A stretch of DNA of 64,000 nt from G963674665 sp963674665 (lineage in GTDB: Bacteria; Desulfobacterota; Desulfovibrionia; Desulfovibrionales; Desulfovibrionaceae), in NCBI GenBank assembly GCA_963674665.2, contig CAXXPL010000004.1, positions 124,001 to 188,000 of the forward strand. The letters run 5' to 3'. The translations under genes were made by a program, and so were the position numbers. Below are positions 17,338 to 26,369 of this stretch, piece after piece (within the stretch, counting starts at the first letter, position 1; each line of letters starts with the position of its first letter). Under the pieces are notes generated by a model that was not told the origin of the DNA, ran no database searches, and was given only the letters and a program-made list of their open reading frames with translations.

Positions 17338-18633
17338 TCAGGAAGTCATAATCTTCAAAATGATATCATCGGTCTGCTTCATTCCGGAGTTGGCCAGCTC
17401 GCCGATATTGCGGATTGTGGCTTCCACATCGCTGCCCACGATCCCGTCTCCGCCGTGGAGATCCCTGTGGTAGGAGGCCAGGGTCGCGGAATCAAAGGCC
17501 GCGTATATGCCGGTGGCGATTTTCATGGCGCAGGAGGGTTTGGCCCCGTCGCAGATGATGCCGGAAACATTTCCCAGGGTGTTGATGATGGCGTGGGCCA
17601 CGGTGGCGTAGTCCGCGTCGAGCAGGAAGGTGATGGCTCCGCTGACGCCTGCCGCTGCGCACATGGCGCCGCAATAGGCGGAGAGCCGCCCCACCTGGGT
17701 CTTGATGTGCACGGTGCACAGGTGGGACAGGAAGAGCGCCCGGATCAACCGCTCTTGCGGAAGCCCATTCATCCTGACGAACTTGATCACCGGCAGCGAG
17801 GCTGTCATGCCCTGATTGCCGCTGCCGCTGGTGGTCATGACCGGCAGGGGGCATCCGCTCATGCGGGCGTCGCTCCCCGCCGCGGCGTAACTGGCGCAGC
17901 GGTTGCGGATGTCGTCCCCGTAGATCCCCTGCTCGATGTTCTTGACAATGCTGCTGCCGATGTTCACCCCGTAGGTATTCCGCAGCCCCTCGTCCGCTAT
18001 GGTGCTGTTCAACTCTATGACCTGTTCGAACAAGGGGCGGATCAGCTCGAGGTCGATGCTTTTGGCGAGATCGTATATCAGTTGGACCGACAGGATGGAG
18101 CGATCCTCCTGTGTGGTGTTGAAATTTTCCGGACTGAATCCACGGTCAAGGAGCACCTGGCCGTCCTTGACCACCTTGGTGAGGTTGGTGTGCAGATACT
18201 GTACCTCCACCAGGGCGCTTTTGTTCCCGGAAAACGCCTCGACGCGGACGTAGAGCTTGACAGGAGTCTTTTCATGGACAATCTCGAAGGAAACCTTTTC
18301 CAGGTACTTCCTGACCGCCACCATATCCTCTTCGGTCACCGAGCTGATGACCATCAGGTCCTTCTTGCAGTCCCCGGCGACGATGCCCATGGCCGCGGCG
18401 GTTTCGATGCCGATCATTCCACCGCTGTTGGGCACCACGACGCTTTTCACGTTCTTGATTATGTTTCCGGAGACAAAAATTTTCACGTGTTCAGGGAGTT
18501 CGCCCAGCACTTCCTTGGCTTTGGCCGCGACCAGAGCGATGGCAATGGGTTCGGTGCACCCTTGCGCCGGAACGATTTCCTCGTGCAGGATCCTCAACAC
18601 CTTGGCAGTGGTTTCCTGGTCGATTTGCATCAT
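17338..18633 (-). CDS. cyuA: L-cysteine desulfidase family protein (UPF0597/CyuA)
   Basis: Family members convert L-cysteine to pyruvate, ammonia and sulfide with an oxygen-sensitive iron-sulfur cluster. All cluster-region motifs are visible: PAQGCTEPIAIAL near residue 25, CGAMCAAAGVSG about residue 350, and ICDGAKPSCAMK about 380. GSGNQGMTASLPV is also typical. The start is ATG 18633 (or the adjacent ATG 18630), because AGGGAG lies just upstream; the open frame could extend 25 codons further without a site. The 431 residues are normal. It probably forms an operon with the downstream permease, and a GC-rich hairpin lies in its leader. Confidence 0.9.
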   Translation of the reverse strand: MMQIDQETTAKVLRILHEEIVPAQGCTEPIAIALVAAKAKEVLGELPEHVKIFVSGNIIKNVKSVVVPNSGGMIGIETAAAMGIVAGDCKKDLMVISSVTEEDMVAVRKYLEKVSFEIVHEKTPVKLYVRVEAFSGNKSALVEVQYLHTNLTKVVKDGQVLLDRGFSPENFNTTQEDRSILSVQLIYDLAKSIDLELIRPLFEQVIELNSTIADEGLRNTYGVNIGSSIVKNIEQGIYGDDIRNRCASYAAAGSDARMSGCPLPVMTTSGSGNQGMTASLPVIKFVRMNGLPQERLIRALFLSHLCTVHIKTQVGRLSAYCGAMCAAAGVSGAITFLLDADYATVAHAIINTLGNVSGIICDGAKPSCAMKIATGIYAAFDSATLASYHRDLHGGDGIVGSDVEATIRNIGELANSGMKQTDDIILKIMTS

Positions 18634-18672
18634 ATTCTCCCTGAATAGTAACGGATTGTAGTATTTTTCTGT

Positions 18673-18700
18673 CCGTGGGGCGCTTCGCCCCCACGGAAAA
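18673..18700. promoter_or_regulatory. GC-rich hairpin upstream of cyuA
   Basis: CCGTGGGGCG and CGCCCCCACGG can form a stem with a tight loop, 40-65 bases before the cyuA start. There is no T-run in the direction of cyuA transcription, so it would be a leader structure rather than a terminator. The rest of 18709-19058 shows no gene. Confidence 0.35.
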
Positions 18701-19058
18701 CATTCCATACGCCCGGCATGTGCGTTTTCGCGTACGTTTTGACCATGACAAACGGATTACGCGCAAACGTCCGCATTTCCCGGATTGGGTATGATGGCCT
18801 ATATTGTTATTTATGCCAAGTGTTTCCTTTATCCCTTGCCAGCTACATCGAAAACAGTTGCCCGCCTCGCCCTCGCAAACACGAATCATGGGATCGTGGA
18901 ATCTTTCGCACGATCAGGCAATAATGGCAGAGGATCGGTCTACCGGGTTATTGTTTTGGGTGCCTACATTGTCACTGAAAAAAGACCCGGCCCAGAGGCT
19001 CGAAGACTCTGGCCGCGTGGCGGTTTTTCAACTACAACCGGACAACGCTTTCAACAAC

Positions 19059-20177
19059 ATGAGCCTACTGCGAAAAACCATGATAATTGCCGCCGTCATC
19101 GTCATCCTGCTGACCGCATCCGTTTTCCTGTACCTGCAAAAGGCCAAGTTCGGCAGGCTCCCCCAAGGGGAGCGCCTCGCCGCCATGGAGCAATCCCCGA
19201 ACCACAGGGGCGGGGCATTCCACAACCAGGCCCCCATACGTGAGATCGTGAAGGGTGGGAGCGCCATCTCCGGTTTCATCAGCTTCGCCTTCCACCCAAG
19301 GGATAAACCCCGCCCCCCGGGGCCTCTGCCCGTGGTGAAGACCGACCTGCGGAATCTGGACAGGGGCGCGGACGTGGTCGTCTGGCTCGGCCACTCCTCC
19401 TACTTCATGATCGTCAACAACAGGACCGTGCTCATCGATCCGGTGTTCAGCGACTACGCCTCGCCATTTTTCTTCAGCACCAGGGCCTTTCAGGGCACCA
19501 ACATCTACACGGCAAAGGACATGCCGGATATCGACTACCTGCTCATCTCCCACGACCACTGGGATCACCTGGACTATGACACGGTCAGGGCCCTGGGGCC
19601 GAAGATCCGGAACGTGGTCACAGGGCTGGGCGTGGGCGAGCACTTCGCCCGCTGGGGGTTCCAGGAAGGCATGGTGCGCGAGGCCGACTGGGACAGCGCC
19701 GTGCGGCTGGAGCAGGGGCTCACCATCCATGTGCTCACGTCACGCCATTTTTCAGGGCGCTGGCTGAAGAGGAACAGGACCCTGTGGGCGTCGTTCGCCC
19801 TGGAGACCCCAACGCGCCGCATTTTCCACAGCGGGGACAGCGGCTATGGGCCGCACTTCAGGGAGCTGGGCCTGAGGTTCGGCGGCTTCGATCTGGTGCT
19901 GCTGGACAGCGGGCAATACAACGAGGCCTGGCGGCACGTGCACATGACGCCGGAGCAGTCAGCCCAGGCAGCCGAGGATCTGGGCGCCCGGGCCGCGCTC
20001 CCCTCCCACACCGGGAAGTTCAGCATCTCCTACCACTCCTGGGACGACCCCTTCAAACGCTTCGTGGCCGCGAGCCGGGACAAACCCTTTCGGGTGATCA
20101 CCCCCATGATCGGCGAGCCCATCCATCTGGCGGACACGCGCCAGACCTTCTCCCACTGGTGGGAGCGGGACATGTAA
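19059..20177 (+). CDS. Membrane-anchored MBL-fold hydrolase (NAPE-PLD/UlaG-like)
   Basis: 372 residues from ATG 19059 (MSLLRKTM). An N-terminal membrane helix (IIAAVIVILLTASVFLYL) anchors it, with the catalytic domain outside. The metallo-beta-lactamase metal motif HxHxDH is visible as SHDHWDHLD. WLGHSSYFMIV before it and HSGDSGYG and LPSHTGKF after it match the lactonase/NAPE-PLD-like subgroup. The frame is open further upstream (to 18804) but without family similarity. The substrate is unknown; phospholipid-type or lactone substrates are possible. It stands alone on the plus strand. Confidence 0.82.
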   Translation: MSLLRKTMIIAAVIVILLTASVFLYLQKAKFGRLPQGERLAAMEQSPNHRGGAFHNQAPIREIVKGGSAISGFISFAFHPRDKPRPPGPLPVVKTDLRNLDRGADVVVWLGHSSYFMIVNNRTVLIDPVFSDYASPFFFSTRAFQGTNIYTAKDMPDIDYLLISHDHWDHLDYDTVRALGPKIRNVVTGLGVGEHFARWGFQEGMVREADWDSAVRLEQGLTIHVLTSRHFSGRWLKRNRTLWASFALETPTRRIFHSGDSGYGPHFRELGLRFGGFDLVLLDSGQYNEAWRHVHMTPEQSAQAAEDLGARAALPSHTGKFSISYHSWDDPFKRFVAASRDKPFRVITPMIGEPIHLADTRQTFSHWWERDM

Positions 20178-20315
20178 TCCACGCATTTTTCCAGGATCAG
20201 GCAAGGATCGAACAGGATCGGATATTCAACCAACTCCTGATGTGAGGGATAAAGTAAGCGAAAAGCGCCCGAAAGGGTGCCTCGCAATTCTCTTCGCAAC
20301 ACATCAGGAGGAAAA

Positions 20316-20537
20316 ATGAACAATCATATTACACGGCGAACATTCATCAGGAGCGGCGTAATTGCCCTGAGCGCCCTCACCCTTGGAGGGCACGCTGAGG
20401 CCCTGGGGTTGGGCAGCCAGACCTACCACCTGGTGGACATCGACGCATAGCTGAAGGATTGGGAAAAGGAACCGGATAAAGACTTGCCGGAGGGAACCTT
20501 AATTAGAAGAGGGCTTCCCCCCGGACTCGCCGATTGA
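20316..20537 (+). pseudogene. Tat-signal protein interrupted by in-frame amber codon
   Basis: AGGAGGA precedes an ATG opening MNNHITRRTFIRSGVIALSA, a clear twin-arginine signal (RRTFIRSG) followed by a hydrophobic segment. After 44 residues the frame meets TAG (20448-20450). The same frame stays protein-like for 28 more codons (LKDWEKEPDKDLPEGTL, then RRGLPPGLAD) before TGA at 20537. Tat proteins of this short type could be small electron-transfer or chaperone subunits, but the family is not recognised. Most likely this is a nonsense mutation. Confidence 0.55.
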
Positions 20538-20611
20538 TGGCTATCTGACGCGGCGGCATATCCTGTTTCGCAGGGCTCCATGTTTATTTCTCAAGGTTTG
20601 GGAAGGGGGAG

Positions 20612-20652
20612 CGCGAGGGGGAGAACCCTTTGCAAAGGGGTTCCCCCTCGCA
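20612..20652 (-). terminator. Terminator-like inverted repeat after the radical SAM gene
   Basis: GCGAGGGGGAGAACCCTTT and AAAGGGGTTCCCCCTCGC form a long near-perfect stem just beyond the stop at 20658. No strong T-run follows. Confidence 0.55.
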
Positions 20653-20657
20653 CAATT

Positions 20658-21794
20658 CTATTGCATTTCCATCAACTCCTGCCGTCTGCTCTCCATGCGG
20701 CGCATGGCCTCCCGCTCCTCGTTGGCTTCCCTGAGTACCTCCCAGCGGCACTTGATGGAGGAGGGATCCATCTGAAAGGCGGTCTCCATGGTCTCCACGG
20801 AGCGCTTCAGGCAGGTGTCGCACTGCCCCGTGTTCATTTCCTCGAGTTTTCTGAAGATCCTGAACTCCTTGCTGTTCCAGATGGTCTGGATGTCCTTGTT
20901 CCGCACATTGCCCCAGCTGATGTTCTTCCGGGTGTGACCGGCCCCGTACACCCAGTGCGTTACAGGGGCGGACACCGGCAGATTGACCATGACGCAGGGT
21001 GAGACGTCACCTCCAGAGCCCACCACAGCGGATTTCTCGATGTTCTCGGAGCAACGCTTGAATAGCAGATAGGGCGAGACCAGGTGGAAGTGGAGCATGT
21101 TCCGCAGTCCGTTGTTCTTGCGCAGGTCGTACAGCCGCTCCTTGAACTCGTCCCACTCCTCCGGGGTGTCGGCGAGCCGGGCCTCGTCCTGAAGCTCGGG
21201 GCGCGTCACCAGGGACAGGGAGCTGAGCACCACCTGCTCCACGCCGAGGTTCCTCCAGAACGCGGGGTAGGTGTCCAAGTGGGGCAGGTTTGAGCGCAAC
21301 AGCATCTGGGCGATGTGCACCTTGGGGAACGGTGACTGCCGGGACTCCCTGAGGGCCTGTATCGTTTCGATGTGGCGCACGACTCGGCGCAGGCTGGTGC
21401 CCCTGCGGATCCTGTCGCTCTCTTCGCTGCTGCAGCCCGCGGTGGAAAAGGCCAGCAGGTCCAGGCCGACGTCCATCAACCGCTCGATTTTCTCCTTGCT
21501 CAGCAGGGTTCCGTTGGTGGTGGTGCCCACCTTGAAGCCCTGTTTTTTGATGGACTCGAGCATGGTGAAAAAGTGCGGATGCAGAAAGGGTTCGCCCCAG
21601 CCCTGAAGGTGGATGTAGGTCTTGGGGTGGAGAAAGGGCATGATGTTGTCCAGCACCTCGGGCCCAAGGAACCGCTTGCTCCAGACACTCTTGTAGCCGG
21701 TTTGGGGGCAGTACGTGCAGGCGGCGTTGCAGGATGAACTAATCTCGATTTGCAGCCAGTCCAGCCTGATGCGTTGCGAAAATGGATTCCACAT
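20658..21794 (-). CDS. Radical SAM/SPASM domain protein
   Basis: 378 residues. The radical SAM cluster motif CxxxCxxC is at Cys22, Cys26 and Cys29 (SSCNAACTYCP), followed by LQGWGEPFLHP and TTTNGTLL, both typical of the AdoMet barrel. The C-terminal half has further Cys (RCSENIEK, VSPCVMVN, CDTCLKR) consistent with a SPASM domain binding auxiliary clusters. Such enzymes mature peptides or modify cofactors. No precursor peptide gene is visible nearby, so the substrate is unknown. It may be a single-gene unit. Confidence 0.88.
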   Translation of the reverse strand: MWNPFSQRIRLDWLQIEISSSCNAACTYCPQTGYKSVWSKRFLGPEVLDNIMPFLHPKTYIHLQGWGEPFLHPHFFTMLESIKKQGFKVGTTTNGTLLSKEKIERLMDVGLDLLAFSTAGCSSEESDRIRRGTSLRRVVRHIETIQALRESRQSPFPKVHIAQMLLRSNLPHLDTYPAFWRNLGVEQVVLSSLSLVTRPELQDEARLADTPEEWDEFKERLYDLRKNNGLRNMLHFHLVSPYLLFKRCSENIEKSAVVGSGGDVSPCVMVNLPVSAPVTHWVYGAGHTRKNISWGNVRNKDIQTIWNSKEFRIFRKLEEMNTGQCDTCLKRSVETMETAFQMDPSSIKCRWEVLREANEEREAMRRMESRRQELMEMQ

Positions 21795-22029
21795 GGTGCC
21801 TCCGCTGTGAACCTGGTCGTTCCCTCTTCCGGGGGGCGGTTTCGGACTGTTTTGGTCAATTATTTCAAAGTATTTTTTGATGTCTGTCTATTCCCACAAG
21901 GGGGTACACCCCGTCAACAGGAAGGTCCGGGAGCACTGGCGGGATGGATTGTTCTGCGGGTGCTTGGGCACATTTTCAGAAAAGTTCCCCCCCCCTTGGC
22001 AGGGGGGCGCGGCATGAAACTTTTCTGGA

Positions 22030-22162
22030 ATCGGGCACTATTACCCGGAGCGCAAAATAATTAACACCGCGCTCCGGCGGCTTCGCCGCCAGGTCACGCC
22101 TTTGGCGGACCCGTCCTTATGCCTTTGAGCTACAAAAAGTTGAATGTTTTGTGCTCGCAGTA
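22030..22162. repeat. Interspersed repeat family R2, copy a (~130 bp)
   Basis: It shares, in order, ATTACCCGGAGCGCAAAATA, GCTCCGGCGGCTTCGCCG, CCGTCCTTATG, GAGCTACAAAA and TTTTGTGCTC with 45131-45260. The ends TTACCCGGAGCGCAAAA and (reverse complement) TTACTGCGAGCACAAAA are inverted repeats. Two internal hairpins are present. The rest of 21795-22323 shows no gene. Confidence 0.8.
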
Positions 22163-22323
22163 AAATCAATTCAGCGGAGGATCGCTTCGCCGAAGACCCT
22201 GTTTTCGCCTTGCTCACGCCGTTGAAAGCGGCGGTGCAGTCTCACGACCACCCGTAGTGTCGCATTGCTACACGAAGCTCAACTGCCCATGTGGGATGGC
22301 CGGGTATAAGCTCTAAGCTCTTC

Positions 22324-22584
22324 TTACTCGGAGGGGTTTTGCTCCAGCCAATCATATCCGCCCCATGTGATTCTGACCGTCATCGGATACACGGCGTCGC
22401 TGGGATTGTTGACAGGCTCCCTCAATTCCGTGAGTTTGCCCTCGGTCATGATATGCATATACCCCCGGATATCCTGCGGAGAATAGCCGGTGATCCTGCT
22501 GTAGCTGAGCTCCATGAAGTTGCCATTCGCCTCTGCCAACACCATCAATATCTTCCTTACCAGGTCCTTGTTCAGTGCTCCCAT
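22324..22584 (-). CDS. Small conserved protein, DUF2513-like
   Basis: 86 residues from ATG 22584, with AGGAGGA 6 bases upstream. The opening NKDLVRKILMVLAEANG and the later YMHIMTEGKLTEL and VRITWGGYDWLEQ match the plan of DUF2513 proteins, which look like small winged-helix modules and are frequent in mobile or phage-related DNA. Function unknown. The neighbours give no operon context. Confidence 0.7.
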   Translation of the reverse strand: MGALNKDLVRKILMVLAEANGNFMELSYSRITGYSPQDIRGYMHIMTEGKLTELREPVNNPSDAVYPMTVRITWGGYDWLEQNPSE

Positions 22585-22709
22585 ATCTCCTCCTGATGGA
22601 TATCGAGTTATACCGTTAAGGAGTGTCGTGAACTGATATGTAAGACGTATCACTATATTTGAAGCAGTGGAAGATATTTCGTGGTATTTTGCTACAAATA
22701 ATAGGTATT

Positions 22710-23102
22710 TTAGTTGAATAATAACTGCACAATGGTCGGTTGTATTGAACAGACAGTGAGAGTTCCGGACGATGCGGCATGGTCTGTGGGCCAGTGCTGA
22801 AACACTGGCTTCAGCCGTATGCATTTTATTCCGAAAGCCATGATGGAATGATTTTTATGAGAGAGCGCGATCAGTTTTTTCAGGGGAGTTGGAGGATTTT
22901 TGTGAAGCGCGTGTGTACTTTCCAGAATGCGGTCAGCCTCTCTGATGCAGGGAGCTATGTATGAAAAACAGAGGATGGATGTCAGCGACAGTGCCACAAG
23001 TGCACCTGCGATGCATGAATCCCTGAGCACAGTAGCGCGAAGGATCTGGATGAACGGGAGTGGAATATTGACATGGCACCATGTACTTATGGAAGGTAAC
23101 AT
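22710..23102 (-). other. Possible small membrane protein (weak gene call)
   Basis: The open frame encodes a hydrophobic segment (CIAGALVALSLTSILCFSYI), then a PPTPLKKLIALSHKN stretch and a polar tail. The composition is protein-like, but there is no good ribosome-binding site, start or family match. It could be a real orphan or noise in an AT-rich interval. Confidence 0.25.
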
Positions 23103-23180
23103 TGAAATGTTAATCTTGGGCTATCCAATGTTGAGGATGGAATGGGAATGCTCTGTCAGTCAGAACAGTCGCTCGATTCT

Positions 23181-23327
23181 TCACAAATGTTTTTTTATAG
23201 TTCCATCTCCCCCTCTATCCAAACATGTGTCAATTTTCAGGAACAGATCGATGTCTTTCCAGAACCAGGCAATGAGCAGCCCGAATGCAATGGTCACGAT
23301 AAAAAGGAATGTTTTGAGCAGACGCAT
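23181..23327 (-). CDS. Small membrane protein, truncated paralogue of 26503-26718
   Basis: 48 residues from ATG 23327: a basic start (MRLLKTF), one membrane helix, then AWFWKDIDLFLKIDTCLDRG. The gene at 26503 has the same plan (AWFWEDIHFYLQTDACMDAG, then GRWDYEKNICDKG). Here a one-base loss in the run of G residues shifts the frame just before the GRW motif; the other frame continues GRWNYKK. So it is a frameshifted, shortened sister copy. Function unknown. Confidence 0.5.
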   Translation of the reverse strand: MRLLKTFLFIVTIAFGLLIAWFWKDIDLFLKIDTCLDRGGDGTIKKHL

Positions 23328-23410
23328 GATTTTCCTTGTTGCCGCATGGCTTGCTGATGCGTTGCGTCACTGGATAAACTTTTTTCTATATTTTTGTAAA
23401 GTTTGCTCGT

Positions 23411-23646
23411 TTGGATTCGCCTGATTCTATGCTATAATTTATTGGCGACAATTGGGAGATAGCCGGGAAGCAGGGCAAAGGGGCGCGCATGATGGAACTT
23501 TGTGCCAGACTCGGCCATCAGGGTATTGATTATCGATTGCCGCGACGAACCCGCACCGGATGAAACGGCTTCGGTGCGGCAGCCACGGATGGATGGCTCC
23601 CGACCTATGTCGGGTTTCATATTTTTAGTAAAAGGAGAAATAATTC
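23411..23646 (+). promoter_or_regulatory. Putative promoter and ~200-base structured leader
   Basis: TTGGAT (23411-23416) and TATAAT (23433-23438) are spaced 16 bases, a good sigma-70 promoter. The leader contains the stem CCGCACCGGA.../CTTCGGTGCGG and a terminator-like hairpin CCCGACCTATGTCGGG (about 23599-23614) followed by TTTCATATTTTTAG, just before the AAAGGAGAAA site of the next gene. This arrangement suggests attenuation. It does not match any riboswitch consensus I know. Confidence 0.5.
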
Positions 23647-25407
23647 ATGGATGTTCGGGATTTTTCGCGCCTGTCAGTGGTGTTGCGTCTCCTGGTACCG
23701 GCGCTTTTCGTTCTCGCGCTCCTTGCCCACGGTGCTGCCGTCCATGCCTGTGACACGCCTGATCATTCGGGGAGCCAGACCGACCCCATGATCAAGATCA
23801 CCTCCCTGCCCCTGGAGCAGGACAAGGACGAGGTCATGGCGGCCATCAGCAAGGATGTATCCAAGGCAACGGGTATCAACGAGAATTTCATCACCTACTA
23901 CTGGCAGACCTTTGACTCCATCTATTGCCCCGGATGCGAGGCGGTCAAGATCCAGAAGCCCATGTTTGTGGACCTCTACGTGCCCGGGTTCATGACCGAG
24001 GACGAGCGCAAGTCAGTCATGACCAGCCTGGCCGAGTCCATCGAGAAGCACACCGGCTACACCCGCAAGGACCTGTTCATGCACACGCATATCGCCCAAA
24101 AGGATCAGCTCTTCATCATGGGGGGGCTGGTGAGCAACTGGAAGCAGGTGGGGGGGCCGGATGATTCCCTGGATGGGGGCAAAGCGACCAAGGGCACGCC
24201 TCTTCGTGAGTTCCTGTTCAAGGACCCCTCATTTGTGTTTCAGAGCCTCTGGCGGTTCGGCCTCATCGCCTCCGGCGCGTCGGACCTGGGGGAGGCCCTC
24301 ACCGCTGTGAGCATGATCAGGGACGGCGACCACGAGGACTGGTACGACGCGTGGAACGCCATGGGTGAGCATACCGAACTCCAGGCCAGGACCTTTGCCG
24401 ACAAGGGTCACCTCATCAGCGCCAGGGAAGCCTACAAGCGGGCTTCCAACTACTACAGGGCCTCGGGCATCTTCCTTTCCGCCGCCGATCCCAGGCTCGC
24501 GGACTCCTGGCAAAAGAACCGGGACGCCTTTGTCGAGGCGGCCAAACTCTCGGAGGGCGAGATCACGCCGGTGCGGATCCCCTACGAGGGCGCAACCCTG
24601 CAGGGCTACTGGCTCCTGCCCGGCGGCGTCCAGGCAAAGCGCCCCACGCTGATTATCCAGACCGGCCTGGATGGCTATGTGGAGGACCTCTATTTCATCG
24701 TGGCCACAAGCGCGCTCAAGCGGGGGTACAACTGCCTGATCTTCGAAGGGCCGGGGCAGGGGGAGGCCATTGTCAAAGACAAGTTGCCCTTCCGTTATGA
24801 TTGGGAGAAGGTTGTCACGCCTGTGACCGACTTCACCCTGACCTTGCCTGGAGCGGATCCGGACAAGCTCGGCCTCATCGCCTACAGCATGGGGGGGTAT
24901 CTCGGCTCCAGGGCCCTGACCCGGGAGCACAGGATCGCCTACGGCGTGGTTGACGGCGGCGTCCTGAGCGTGTTCGACGGCACCATGAGCAAGTTCCCGC
25001 AAGAGGCCCTGACCCTGTTCAAGGAAGGGGAGAAGAACAGGGACCGCATCAACGAAATCGTCACCACGGCCATGGATGCGGAGCCGGACCTGGACAAGTT
25101 CATCAAGCAGATGCTGTGGACCTTTCAGGCCGACACGCCCTTTGACATCCTGCATAAGTTGTCCATGTTCGACCTCAAGAAGGAGATCGGCAAGATCAAG
25201 ACCGAGATGCTCGTGTTGGCCTCGGTGGACGACCAGGTGGCCGGCTCCTACGAGCAGTCCAAGCTCTTCTACGAGGCCCTGCGCTCCCCCAAGACCTATT
25301 ACGAGTTCGGGGAGTCCGAAGGCGCGCAGTTCCATTGCCAGCTCGGCGCCCCCATGTTTTCCGGGGAGATCATTCTGAATTGGCTGGATGAGCGGATGCA
25401 ACAATAG
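23647..25407 (+). CDS. Secreted tautomerase-like/alpha-beta hydrolase fusion
   Basis: 586 residues. A signal peptide (about residues 1-35, LLVPALFVLALLAHGAAVHA) precedes a domain with the repeated plan of 4-oxalocrotonate tautomerases (PMIKITSLPLEQDKDEV with ISKDVSKATG, then PMFVDLYVPGFMTEDER with IEKHTGYTRKDLF). Residues ~190-586 form an alpha/beta hydrolase of the dihydropseudooxynicotine-hydrolase/FrsA-like type. The nucleophile is in GLIAYSMGGYLGS (Ser ~414), with Asp in ASVDDQVAGS (~527) and His in GAQFHCQLG (~562). GLDGYVEDLY and IFEGPGQGEA are typical of C-C bond hydrolases. The substrate is unknown. Fusion of the two folds in one exported protein is unusual. Confidence 0.85.
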   Translation: MDVRDFSRLSVVLRLLVPALFVLALLAHGAAVHACDTPDHSGSQTDPMIKITSLPLEQDKDEVMAAISKDVSKATGINENFITYYWQTFDSIYCPGCEAVKIQKPMFVDLYVPGFMTEDERKSVMTSLAESIEKHTGYTRKDLFMHTHIAQKDQLFIMGGLVSNWKQVGGPDDSLDGGKATKGTPLREFLFKDPSFVFQSLWRFGLIASGASDLGEALTAVSMIRDGDHEDWYDAWNAMGEHTELQARTFADKGHLISAREAYKRASNYYRASGIFLSAADPRLADSWQKNRDAFVEAAKLSEGEITPVRIPYEGATLQGYWLLPGGVQAKRPTLIIQTGLDGYVEDLYFIVATSALKRGYNCLIFEGPGQGEAIVKDKLPFRYDWEKVVTPVTDFTLTLPGADPDKLGLIAYSMGGYLGSRALTREHRIAYGVVDGGVLSVFDGTMSKFPQEALTLFKEGEKNRDRINEIVTTAMDAEPDLDKFIKQMLWTFQADTPFDILHKLSMFDLKKEIGKIKTEMLVLASVDDQVAGSYEQSKLFYEALRSPKTYYEFGESEGAQFHCQLGAPMFSGEIILNWLDERMQQ

Positions 25408-25557
25408 GGCATTTTCGCGCTCTGTCTGTCCGCGTCTGATATGTTCGCGCCCCTCCGGTGCTAATGCGCCAGAGGGGCGCGTTGCATGGAGGGGAGGAAT
25501 TGTAGGAGGTGATTGCCTGCGCCATAGCTGGAGTTGCGTTGAACCTACCTTTGGCCG

Positions 25558-26061
25558 CTATAAGGTCTCGGTCACGATAAACGCGGTTGTATGCCGTACC
25601 TTGGTTAGTGCGTCCCTGCCGATGATATCGGCGCGGGATGCGGAATGAACTATCCGGACTCGGTAGTATTCAAACTCGTGAAATCCCAATACATCGAAAT
25701 CAAAGAAATCAATGAAACGTAAATCCGCATCTTCAGACGTCACCCGCTCCATGGTATGGTCCCAGTACCCGGACGCGGGAACCTCTCTGTTGATATGGAC
25801 CGGAACGCCATGCCCGGGGCAAGGGACAATGCGTATGGCATTCAAAGGTTCGTTTCTTCTCGAATACGATGGGGAGATGGCCAAGTCTTCAGTCTTTTTA
25901 CCTCCAGCCATGAACATGGAAAACAACTTGACCAGGATGTCCTGGTAACTGTCCTGAAAGTCCCAGGGATCCCCCTGAGGCGCATGAGGGCGCAAGTGCG
26001 CGTTCCATAGGTTCCTGGCGCACTCCCGGAACATGAGCATGGTTTCCGTTATATCTTTCAT
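25558..26061 (-). CDS. Hypothetical protein, 167 aa
   Basis: ATG 26061 overlaps the stop of the preceding membrane-protein gene (ATGA), indicating coupled translation. The protein starts MKDITETMLMFRECARNLWN, is acidic and rich in aromatic residues (FIDFFDFDVLGFHEFEYYRV), and has no signal peptide or membrane helix. It resembles no family I can name. Confidence 0.6.
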   Translation of the reverse strand: MKDITETMLMFRECARNLWNAHLRPHAPQGDPWDFQDSYQDILVKLFSMFMAGGKKTEDLAISPSYSRRNEPLNAIRIVPCPGHGVPVHINREVPASGYWDHTMERVTSEDADLRFIDFFDFDVLGFHEFEYYRVRIVHSASRADIIGRDALTKVRHTTAFIVTETL

Positions 26062-26369
26062 GGCTCGGAAGGGCGGTAGGCGTTTATCGCCAGGATCAAC
26101 TGGTTTGCCATGGACAGGGTCATCAACGCGGAGTGTACTGTCCTGGCTATGATAAACTTGGGGGGGTATCGGCTGAAGGCAATGAGGAAGGGAGTGAGCA
26201 GAAAGGTAATGGACAGGATGCTCAGCAGGTTGTTCACCCCCAGAATCAGGACAAAGGTGTACCGTGCCGCCTTCACGCCACTGAGGGCCGTGATGCCTAC
26301 AAGTACCTCCAAGCCGTGGCAAATAATCAGTGGATGCGATTCGCCTATGGAAATGTCGTATTCAGACAT
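26058..26369 (-). CDS. Small integral membrane protein, 103 aa
   Basis: Two or three hydrophobic segments (LEVLVGITALSGV; FVLILGVNNLLSILSITFLL; then LMTLSMANQLILAI) sit between short polar parts. It overlaps the downstream hypothetical gene by 4 bases, so the pair is likely one unit. No family recognised. Confidence 0.55.
   Translation of the reverse strand: MSEYDISIGESHPLIICHGLEVLVGITALSGVKAARYTFVLILGVNNLLSILSITFLLTPFLIAFSRYPPKFIIARTVHSALMTLSMANQLILAINAYRPSEP

Noticed and set aside
17290..18648. 452-codon plus-strand open frame
   Set aside because: It is antisense to cyuA, whose cluster motifs are intact.
23439..23640. Known riboswitch (TPP, cyclic-di-GMP, SAM, cobalamin)
   Set aside because: None of the conserved core words could be placed; only the hairpins and the T-run are supported.
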